From Ruminococcus sp. UBA7014 (GTDB lineage: Bacteria > Bacillota > Clostridia > Oscillospirales > Ruminococcaceae), in contig DJXC01000057.1 in NCBI GenBank assembly GCA_002449575.1, forward strand, positions 1 through 9,533: a stretch of DNA of 9,533 nucleotides, written 5' to 3'. The position numbers and the translations under genes were made by a program. Shown one piece after another: positions 1-5,685 of this stretch; position 1 is the first letter of the stretch, and each line of letters opens with the position of its first letter. The notes beneath the pieces were generated by a model. That model saw nothing but the letters and a program-made list of their open reading frames with translations. It made no database searches and was not told where the DNA came from.

Positions 1-1510
1 AATACCATGATGAACCAGCCCACTGTGGCATTGTATCTGTTTCACGTTTTGCAGGCGCACCACAGCAGGGGCAAGTGGTATTGATAAAGCTTTCCAGAGT
101 AGACAAAGGAGATTCACCGTTATCTGTCGGCATATAGCTTTCGACTTCCGGCAGACGGAGCGGCAGTTCTTCTTCCGGAATGGCTACCCAGCCGCATTTT
201 TCGCACTTTACGAGCGGAATCGGTTCGCCCCAGTATCTCTGACGGCTGAATACCCAGTCACGCAGTTTGAAATTGACTTTTCTGTGACCTTTGCCGGTCT
301 CTTCAAGCCAGTCTTTTATTTTGACTTTAGCATCTTCAACAGACAAGCCAGTCAGGAAACCGGAATTGACCATCACACCAGTAGCGCAGTCTGTAAAAGC
401 AGCTTCTTCGATATTGCCGCCGGCAACAACTTCAATCATAGGAATGTTGAATACTTTTGCAAATTCCCAGTCTCTGTCATCATGTGCCGGAACTGCCATG
501 ATTGCGCCTGTGCCGTAACTCATCAGAACATAGTCAGAAATAAAAATCGGAATTTCCGTACCATTGACAGGATTAATCGCTTTCACACCTTCAAGTCTAA
601 CACCTGTCTTATCTTTATTCATTTCGGTTCTGTCGAAATCGGATTTCTTTGCAGCGGCTTCCTGATATGCCTTGATTGCATCCATATTTGTGAGCTTATC
701 CGCCCATTTTTCAATCACAGGATGTTCCGGAGCAATAACCATATAAGTTGCACCGAACAGCGTATCCGGACGGGTAGTATACACTGTCAGAGTATCTCCG
801 GCAGTGGTATCAAAATCGACTTCTGCACCTTCGGAACGTCCAATCCAGTTTGTTTGCGTTACTTTAATCTTATCCAGATAGTTGACTTCGGACAAATCAT
901 CAATCAGACGCTGTGCATATTCTGTAATTTTGAGCATCCACTGGCTTTTGACCTTACGGATAACTTCACCGCCGCAGCGTTCGCAGCAGCCGCCGACAAC
1001 TTCTTCATTCGCAAGCACAACTTTACAGGAAGTACACCAGTTAACCGCCATCTCTTTTTTATAGGCAAGACCTTTTTTGAATAACTGGAGGAAAATCCAC
1101 TGTGTCCACTTGAAATAATCCGGGTCAGTCGTATTGACTTCCCTGTCCCAGTCGAAACTTAATCCCAGAGATTTGAGCTGACCTTTAAATCTTGCGACAT
1201 TATTCTGTGTGACAATTGCCGGATGAATCTTGTTCTTGATGGCAAAATTTTCTGTTGGCAGACCGAATGCATCCCAGCCCATCGGGAACAGAACGTTATA
1301 GCCTTCCAGTCTTCTTTTTCTGGCGACAATATCCATTGCTGTATAAGGTCTTGGATGACCGATATGCAGACCCTGTCCGGACGGATACGGAAATTCTACC
1401 AGTGCATAGAATTTCGGTTTGGAGTAATCATTTTCGGCATGGAATGTATGATGTTCATCCCAGTATTTCTGCCATTTTTTTTCAATTTTCTCATAATCAT
1501 ACTTGTTCAT
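1..1510 (-). CDS. leuS: Leucyl-tRNA synthetase (class I), N-terminal 503 residues; 3' end outside window
   Basis: LeuS charges tRNA-Leu with leucine in the cytoplasm and edits mischarged tRNA. The reading frame is open from the ATG at 1510 to the window edge, giving 503 codons of a protein that normally has about 800 to 870. Visible landmarks are the class I HIGH motif (residues 49-52, in GLHIGHPRPY) and a four-cysteine zinc site (C159, C162, C176, C179). The CP1 editing domain shows TTRPDT at 245-250 and AVPAHDDRD at about 339-347, and a second Cys-x2-Cys pair lies near the left edge. The edge reads DTMPQWAGSSWY, the return to the catalytic core; the KMSKS loop would lie further left. The start is supported by an AGAAGGA Shine-Dalgarno site just upstream. 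The gene sits 23 bp after the small membrane-protein gene, with no T-box leader, so it is probably read from the operon or an internal promoter. Identification is very secure. Confidence 0.97.
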   Translation of the reverse strand, partial: MNKYDYEKIEKKWQKYWDEHHTFHAENDYSKPKFYALVEFPYPSGQGLHIGHPRPYTAMDIVARKRRLEGYNVLFPMGWDAFGLPTENFAIKNKIHPAIVTQNNVARFKGQLKSLGLSFDWDREVNTTDPDYFKWTQWIFLQLFKKGLAYKKEMAVNWCTSCKVVLANEEVVGGCCERCGGEVIRKVKSQWMLKITEYAQRLIDDLSEVNYLDKIKVTQTNWIGRSEGAEVDFDTTAGDTLTVYTTRPDTLFGATYMVIAPEHPVIEKWADKLTNMDAIKAYQEAAAKKSDFDRTEMNKDKTGVRLEGVKAINPVNGTEIPIFISDYVLMSYGTGAIMAVPAHDDRDWEFAKVFNIPMIEVVAGGNIEEAAFTDCATGVMVNSGFLTGLSVEDAKVKIKDWLEETGKGHRKVNFKLRDWVFSRQRYWGEPIPLVKCEKCGWVAIPEEELPLRLPEVESYMPTDNGESPLSTLESFINTTCPCCGAPAKRETDTMPQWAGSSWY

Positions 1511-1533
1511 GAAATAAAATCCTTCTTTCTGAT

Positions 1534-1860
1534 TTATTCAGTTTTATTAAAATAAGCTCTGACATCCTGTGAGAGAATCAGCACAGCAGCAGCACCCAAA
1601 TCCAGCAGACCTTCTATCAGATAAAGCAGTGTTCCGGGCAGACCGCCGAGATTTGCCGGCAGATGCCTTAATGCTATCAGTGTAATAATTGCTGCTGCTG
1701 CATAATGCAGATACTGCCACAGATTCAGATACATCACAACTGCAATCACAACAGGCAGTATCATGCTGAGAACGCTTGCACCAAAAATCACATTCAGGAG
1801 TTGTTTTGCAATCAAGTAGATACTGATTCCTATTACCAGTTTTTTGCCTTGTTCTGCCAT
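1534..1860 (-). CDS. Small hydrophobic membrane protein of unknown function
   Basis: I do not recognise this 108-residue protein. It is almost entirely hydrophobic and reads as four membrane segments at about residues 8-26, 28-50, 53-67 and 76-97. The N-terminus is short and polar (MAEQGKK) and the C-terminal tail is polar (SQDVRAYFNKTE). Polar or charged residues inside or next to the segments include K19, Q20, R65, H66, E83 and D87. There is no signal peptidase site, cysteine pair or catalytic motif that I can name. The frame is likely real: it fills the space between rsfS (2 bp upstream) and leuS (23 bp downstream). Its AGAAGGCG Shine-Dalgarno site lies in the last codons of rsfS, suggesting coupled translation. 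A shadow frame would not normally show this spacing together with coherent hydrophobic periodicity. No function is assigned. Confidence 0.8.
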   Translation of the reverse strand: MAEQGKKLVIGISIYLIAKQLLNVIFGASVLSMILPVVIAVVMYLNLWQYLHYAAAAIITLIALRHLPANLGGLPGTLLYLIEGLLDLGAAAVLILSQDVRAYFNKTE

Positions 1861-1862
1861 GC

Positions 1863-2228
1863 TTATTCGCCTTCTTTGATAAGCAGGTCAGAAATATCTA
1901 CCTGTTCAGCATCTGCCCAGAGCTGTTCGAGTCTGTAGAATTCTCTGGTTTCCTGATAGAATACATGAATAATCACATCTGTATAATCCAGAATATACCA
2001 GTTAGAGCCATTCATCCCCTCTGTGTGATGGGGTTCTTCTCCCTGCTGAGAAAGCTGAAATTCGACTTCTTCGGCAAGGGCTTTTGTCTGGGTTGTGCTG
2101 TTACCGTTTGCGATAATAAAATAATCGCCTAAAATTGTCAAATCTCTGACTTTCAGCACCTGAATATTTTCGGCACGCTTGGAATCAAGAGCCTTGACGG
2201 CAATTTTAATTTTTTCTTCTGCTGTCAT
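1863..2228 (-). CDS. rsfS: Ribosomal silencing factor RsfS (Iojap/DUF143 family)
   Basis: RsfS binds protein uL14 of the large ribosomal subunit and blocks joining with the 30S subunit, which lowers translation in starvation. The 121-residue product has the usual family length. It carries the family core: DYFIIANGNS at residues 35-44, GMNGSNWYILDYTDVIIHVF at 71-90 and REFYRLEQLWADA at 95-107. The start at 2228 has an AGAGGTGA Shine-Dalgarno site about five bases upstream. In Bacillus the gene follows yqeK directly; here an LCP-family gene lies between them. The 3' end contains the ribosome-binding site of the next gene. A promoter-like sequence occurs inside this coding region (see separate entry). 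Identification is from conserved motifs and gene neighbourhood and is secure. Confidence 0.95.
   Translation of the reverse strand: MTAEEKIKIAVKALDSKRAENIQVLKVRDLTILGDYFIIANGNSTTQTKALAEEVEFQLSQQGEEPHHTEGMNGSNWYILDYTDVIIHVFYQETREFYRLEQLWADAEQVDISDLLIKEGE
2113..2141 (-). promoter_or_regulatory. Candidate internal sigma-A promoter within rsfS
   Basis: On the minus strand a perfect TTGACA hexamer (2141-2136) is followed after exactly 17 bases by TATTAT (2118-2113), one mismatch from the consensus -10. Transcription would begin near 2105 and could feed the small membrane-protein gene and leuS. The same bases encode the conserved LTILGDYFIIA stretch of RsfS, so the match may be a by-product of protein constraint and AT-rich codons. 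No functional evidence is visible. Confidence 0.28.
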
Positions 2229-2251
2229 AAAAAATCACCTCTTATATGCTA

Positions 2252-3550
2252 TTAATCTTCATCTGTTTCGGATTCTGTTTCTTTTTGATTGCGCTTGTCA
2301 TAATCCCTGTCGAACTTGTCTTTATATTTTGCGTTCAGTTCAGGGTTTGCGCTGCCATTTTCTTCAATTTCCTGAAGATTGCCAGAAAGATTATCATAGG
2401 AATTATCCTCATATTCTCCTTCCGGGATATATTCCACGATAGTGCTTTTCTGGGAAGAAAGTGGAACTTGCTGTGTCCGGAAATGTTCGTTCAGAATTTC
2501 CAGAGCAGCAGATTTATGCACAGACCAGATAGACTGGTCGCCTGCTTTGGTATATTCACCAGGAAGCATGAAAATATTGACATTTTCCAAGTCGATAGTT
2601 CCGGCAAGGTCAGCCAGCCGGCTGATATCTTCCATGCTCATATCTGTAGCGATTAATTCTTGTTTATAGATTTTATTCACGGCACTGAAAATCTGTACAG
2701 AATTCATACTGATAGCTTTTCGCATAGCTGCCGCCATAAAAATTCTCTGTGCCTGCACTCTGCCGACATCGCCGTCACGATAGCCATAGCGGAAGCGCAA
2801 GAACCATTCTGTTTCCTCGCCGCTGAGTACCTGCTCGCCGTTCGGAATGACTTTATCTGCTTCAAACACAACCGGATATGGCATATTAATCGGCACACCG
2901 CCGACAATATCAATAATTTCGCCGACATTGTCACAGGTTGTTGTGACATAGGCATCAATCGGCACTCCGAAATTTTCCTGTACACAGTCTACAACTCTCT
3001 GAATATTGCTTTTCTTTTCGTTGCCAAAATTGTACACGCTGTTGAATTTATGCGTATAAGCCGTTGTATAAGTTGGTGTATAGGTATCACGGGGAATCTG
3101 TAAAATATTCATACTTGCAGTACGCAGATTAAACTGAATCATATAATTCACATCATGCAGAAGACCGCTTCCGTTTTCGGGGCTGTCAAATCCCAGAAAC
3201 AGGACTGTAAACTGTCCTTCGATAGTCTGCTTCAAATCCAGACCGTCATTGAATTCCTTATCTACGTCCTCACGGATTTCCACCTGTGTCTGGTTCATGC
3301 TTTTGATATTGCCTTCAATATACTGCATAGGCTTTCTGGTCTTGAAATATTTCATGACAGAAATCTGCATAATCTGATTAAAATTATCTGTTGAAGTATA
3401 CTGAATAATTGGCGCATGGAGAATCATCAGACCAATCAGCAGCAATGTCAGCAGAATGGAAATAATTTTAATCCAGACATTGACAGCAGTATCATGTTCA
3501 CTGAAAAATACATCCGTTTTGTCCTTTTTATTTTTCTTCGGTTCAGGCAT
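2252..3550 (-). CDS. LytR-CpsA-Psr (LCP) family cell-wall polymer ligase
   Basis: LCP proteins are membrane-anchored phosphotransferases that attach teichoic acids or capsular polysaccharides from lipid carriers to peptidoglycan on the outer face of the membrane. With the start chosen here the protein has 432 residues. It has a lysine-rich cytoplasmic N-terminus, one membrane helix at about 27-45, a linker of about 65 residues, and an LCP catalytic domain at about 114-281. Supporting motifs are VLFLGFDSPENG, the HD of LLHDVNYM, the family arginine in IPRDTYT, and the arginine-rich segment WFLRFRYGYRDGDVGRVQAQR. The C-terminal 60 or so residues are highly charged and look disordered, ending in ETESETDED. 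An upstream ATG at 3577 would add nine residues (441 total). I prefer 3550 because a strong AAAGGAG lies nine bases before it, whereas 3577 has only a weak purine tract. The polymer handled cannot be read from the sequence. Confidence 0.9.
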   Translation of the reverse strand: MPEPKKNKKDKTDVFFSEHDTAVNVWIKIISILLTLLLIGLMILHAPIIQYTSTDNFNQIMQISVMKYFKTRKPMQYIEGNIKSMNQTQVEIREDVDKEFNDGLDLKQTIEGQFTVLFLGFDSPENGSGLLHDVNYMIQFNLRTASMNILQIPRDTYTPTYTTAYTHKFNSVYNFGNEKKSNIQRVVDCVQENFGVPIDAYVTTTCDNVGEIIDIVGGVPINMPYPVVFEADKVIPNGEQVLSGEETEWFLRFRYGYRDGDVGRVQAQRIFMAAAMRKAISMNSVQIFSAVNKIYKQELIATDMSMEDISRLADLAGTIDLENVNIFMLPGEYTKAGDQSIWSVHKSAALEILNEHFRTQQVPLSSQKSTIVEYIPEGEYEDNSYDNLSGNLQEIEENGSANPELNAKYKDKFDRDYDKRNQKETESETDED

Positions 3551-3559
3551 GTCAGGAAG

Positions 3560-3566
3560 CTCCTTT
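3560..3566 (-). promoter_or_regulatory. Shine-Dalgarno site deciding the LCP gene start
   Basis: AAAGGAG on the minus strand is nine bases upstream of the ATG at 3550. It lies inside the frame that would begin at the ATG at 3577, so it argues for the shorter product. Confidence 0.6.
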
Positions 3567-3591
3567 CTTTGCTTCATGTTCTCTTTCTGTA

Positions 3592-4188
3592 TTATTTCTT
3601 GATAAGCGGCATTTTATGTTCCTGCGCTTTCAGGAGATAAAAATTATAGCCTTCGATTGTATTCTGTGACAGAAGACCGCCTTTTTTCATGACAGAATTA
3701 ATCGCATCCCGCAAGGCTTCAAGCATAGCCGTCTGCAAATCTTTCTGTGCAAGCCGGCGCATTCTGTCCACGCCTTTATAATCACGTTCTTCGGAAATCA
3801 TATCAGCGATATAAATAATCTCTTCCAAAAGGGACATTTCTGCACGTCCTACAGTATGATAGCGCACTGCCCGGAGGATTTCTGCATCTTCCACGTCAAA
3901 TTCTTCCTGAATAAAATGCGCACCTGCAATGCCGTGCCAGAGCTTACGAGAATGCAGTTCTGCCAAATCGGGCTGAAACTGTCCGGAAAGCATCAGTTTT
4001 TCTTGTTCCTCGAAAGGGATTTCCTTGCAGATATCGTGAACCAGTCCAGCGAAGTAAGCTTTTTCCATATCTGCGCCATACTGCTGCGCCAGCTGCCGGG
4101 CAGCTCTTGCCACATTGCAGGAATGTCGGAATCTTTTAGGGGAAAGTCTGTTTTCCAGAAATGCGATTTTGTCTTTTACCTGATACAT
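3592..4188 (-). CDS. yqeK: HD-domain bis(5'-nucleosyl)-tetraphosphatase YqeK (symmetrical Ap4A hydrolase)
   Basis: YqeK-type HD proteins split diadenosine tetraphosphate (Ap4A) symmetrically to two ADP using a di-metal centre. The 198-residue product is of family length. Putative metal ligands are H22 (RFRHS), H51-D52 (GLVHDICKE), H85 (LWHGIAGAHF), H111 (VRYHTVG) and D129 (IYIADMISEERDY), matching the family pattern. The ATG at 4188 lies inside the last codons of nadD, a 13-bp overlap. A GGAAGTG ribosome-binding site also lies inside nadD, so translation is probably coupled. The nadD-yqeK pair is widely conserved in Firmicutes. A promoter-like sequence lies just upstream inside nadD. Family assignment is secure; the Ap4A activity is inferred from characterised family members. 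Confidence 0.93.
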   Translation of the reverse strand: MYQVKDKIAFLENRLSPKRFRHSCNVARAARQLAQQYGADMEKAYFAGLVHDICKEIPFEEQEKLMLSGQFQPDLAELHSRKLWHGIAGAHFIQEEFDVEDAEILRAVRYHTVGRAEMSLLEEIIYIADMISEERDYKGVDRMRRLAQKDLQTAMLEALRDAINSVMKKGGLLSQNTIEGYNFYLLKAQEHKMPLIKK

Positions 4189-4796
4189 GCAGCATCACTT
4201 CCTGTATACAAATTTTTCTCTTTTATATATTTTACTATTTTTTCTGACAAATAGCAAGAACAATTCTGATTTTTTCTTATCATGTCTCTTATTTTTGTAG
4301 AAGATACTGTAAAAATTTCCGCATTGACAAGATATATTTCACCAGTTTGACGTAAGTTTTCTGCCACTGGAAGCAATTTTTCATACTCATCCTGTTCCCG
4401 TGCGATACAGGCAAGCGAAACCATGCCTAAAATTTCCTGCCACCTGTACCATTCTGTAAAACTCGCCAGCATATCACCGCCGACCAGAAGAAAAAATTTA
4501 TCTTCCGGAAACGTTTCTGTAAAATATTTTGCCGTATAATAAGTATAGCTGACCTGCGGCTGATGCAGTTCAAAATCATCTGTTTTCAGCCAGTTATATG
4601 TTTCTGCCAGAAGCTGACACATGGCAAGCCGGTCTTCTGCCGGTGCATAGTCCGTATCTGGTTTATGAGGCGGTTTCTTTGCCGGAATCAGCAGCACTTT
4701 ATCCAGAGAAAGTGAATCTTTCAGAACTTCTGCAAGATGCAGATGCCCCAGATGCGGCGGATTGAAACTGCCTCCGAATAATCCGATTTTTCGCAT
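4176..4796 (-). CDS. nadD: Nicotinate-nucleotide adenylyltransferase
   Basis: NadD transfers AMP from ATP to nicotinate mononucleotide, making deamido-NAD in NAD biosynthesis. The 206-residue protein shows the nucleotidyltransferase signature GGSFNPPHLGH at residues 8-18 and a KKPPHK segment at 40-45. VGGDM at 105-109 with the nearby WYRW is typical of the family, as is the C-terminal SSTKIR at 165-170. The start codon shares one base with the yhbY stop (TAATG arrangement), which implies re-initiation by terminating ribosomes. The end overlaps yqeK by 13 bp. The 3' part is AT-rich and contains a promoter-like sequence. Identification is very secure. Confidence 0.96.
   Translation of the reverse strand: MRKIGLFGGSFNPPHLGHLHLAEVLKDSLSLDKVLLIPAKKPPHKPDTDYAPAEDRLAMCQLLAETYNWLKTDDFELHQPQVSYTYYTAKYFTETFPEDKFFLLVGGDMLASFTEWYRWQEILGMVSLACIAREQDEYEKLLPVAENLRQTGEIYLVNAEIFTVSSTKIRDMIRKNQNCSCYLSEKIVKYIKEKNLYTGSDAACIR
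4222..4250 (-). promoter_or_regulatory. Candidate internal sigma-A promoter at the end of nadD, ahead of yqeK
   Basis: On the minus strand TTGTCA (4250-4245; one mismatch from TTGACA) is followed after exactly 17 bases by TATAAA (4227-4222; one mismatch from TATAAT). The predicted transcript would start near 4215, about 27 bases before the yqeK ATG, and would keep the GGAAGTG ribosome-binding site. The spacing to the next gene is what a real promoter would show. The bases also encode part of LSEKIVKYIKEK of NadD, whose lysine and isoleucine codons are naturally AT-rich, so chance is possible. Confidence 0.38.
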
Positions 4797-5095
4797 TATC
4801 TCGCTGCTTTCAGGTCAATAACGGGGTCTTGCGGATTTCTCTTGAATAAGATAAACCGACTGCCGATAACCTGTACAACATCTGCCTTGACGGCTTCGGC
4901 TATCTGGTCAGCAGCTTCATAGGCAGAAAATTCAGAATTATCCAGAACACGGAGTTTAATCAGTTCCCTTTTGCGGAGTGCGTCACTGACCTGCTGAATC
5001 AGATTTTCTGAAATACCGCCTTTTCCAATCTGGAAAATCGTTTCATAACCGGAAGCAATACCCCGGAGATAGGCACGTTGTTTACTAGTGAGCAT
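4796..5095 (-). CDS. yhbY: CRM-domain RNA-binding protein YhbY (YqeI), ribosome assembly-associated
   Basis: YhbY proteins are stand-alone CRM domains that bind RNA and associate with pre-50S particles. The 99-residue product is the normal length. It shows the CRM pattern: LTSKQRAYLRG at the start, the GxxG-type loop in FQIGKGGIS (residues 21-29), and IGSRFILFKRN at 77-87. The ATG at 5095 follows a strong AGGAGGG site eight bases upstream that overlaps the last codons of rdgB. The stop overlaps the nadD start by one base. In Bacillus the orthologue yqeI also precedes nadD, so the neighbourhood supports the call. Confidence 0.94.
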   Translation of the reverse strand: MLTSKQRAYLRGIASGYETIFQIGKGGISENLIQQVSDALRKRELIKLRVLDNSEFSAYEAADQIAEAVKADVVQVIGSRFILFKRNPQDPVIDLKAAR

Positions 5096-5097
5096 AA

Positions 5098-5682
5098 TTA
5101 ATTCCCTCCTGCTGATAATTTTTTCAGATAGTCATATAATTTCCGGAATGCTGCGCCACGATGACTGACAGCATTTTTCTGTTCCGGTTCAAGTTCTGCG
5201 AATGACTTTTCTCCATACATGAAAACAGGGTCATAGCCAAACCCATTTGTGCCACGTTTTTCAAAGCCGATAACACCGGGACAATCACCTTCGAGAACGG
5301 TTTCTTTTCCGGATTCGTCAATAAAAGCGACATCTGTCACGAAACGTGCGGTTCTCTGTTCTGCCGGAACAGTTTTCATATTTTCGAGAAGCGTTTCACA
5401 AAGCAAATGTTCCGGGGCATAGCGTGCAGAATATACACCAGGCGCACCATCAAGGGCATCTACACAGAGACCGCTGTCATCTGCAATAACAGGCAGATGA
5501 ATCAGTTCATAGACGGCACGAGCCTTGATAAGTGCATTTTCGGCAAATGTTCTGCCATTTTCTTCGGGATTGACAGAAATGCCTGCTTCTTTCTGCGAAA
5601 GAATTTCAATGCCGAGCGGACTAAAAATTTCTCTTGCTTCTCTTAATTTATTCTGATTATTGGTAGCCATGACAATTTTCAT
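5098..5682 (-). CDS. rdgB: XTP/dITP diphosphatase (RdgB/HAM1 family)
   Basis: This enzyme hydrolyses deaminated purine triphosphates (ITP, dITP, XTP) to monophosphates plus pyrophosphate and keeps them out of DNA and RNA. The 194-residue protein is of family length. It carries TNNQNK at residues 7-12, the metal-binding ADDSGL at 67-72, PGVYSARYA at 81-89, GFGYDPVF at 147-154 and SHRGAAF at 173-179. The segment TARFVTDVAF replaces the more usual FRCV-type strand, a mild variation away from the active site. The ATG at 5682 is three bases after the ftsY stop, and its AAAGGAGAG site is made from the last ftsY codons. Its own 3' end supplies the yhbY ribosome-binding site. Identification is very secure. 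Confidence 0.96.
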   Translation of the reverse strand: MKIVMATNNQNKLREAREIFSPLGIEILSQKEAGISVNPEENGRTFAENALIKARAVYELIHLPVIADDSGLCVDALDGAPGVYSARYAPEHLLCETLLENMKTVPAEQRTARFVTDVAFIDESGKETVLEGDCPGVIGFEKRGTNGFGYDPVFMYGEKSFAELEPEQKNAVSHRGAAFRKLYDYLKKLSAGGN

Positions 5683-5685
5683 GGA

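Noticed and set aside
284..1084. Plus-strand open frame of 266 codons
   Set aside because: It lies entirely opposite leuS, whose motifs are intact in the minus strand. The translation is Phe, Cys and His rich with no recognisable domain.
1511..1533. Possible T-box or other leader ahead of leuS
   Set aside because: Only 23 bases separate leuS from the upstream gene, too short for a T-box, and no terminator/antiterminator hairpin is visible.
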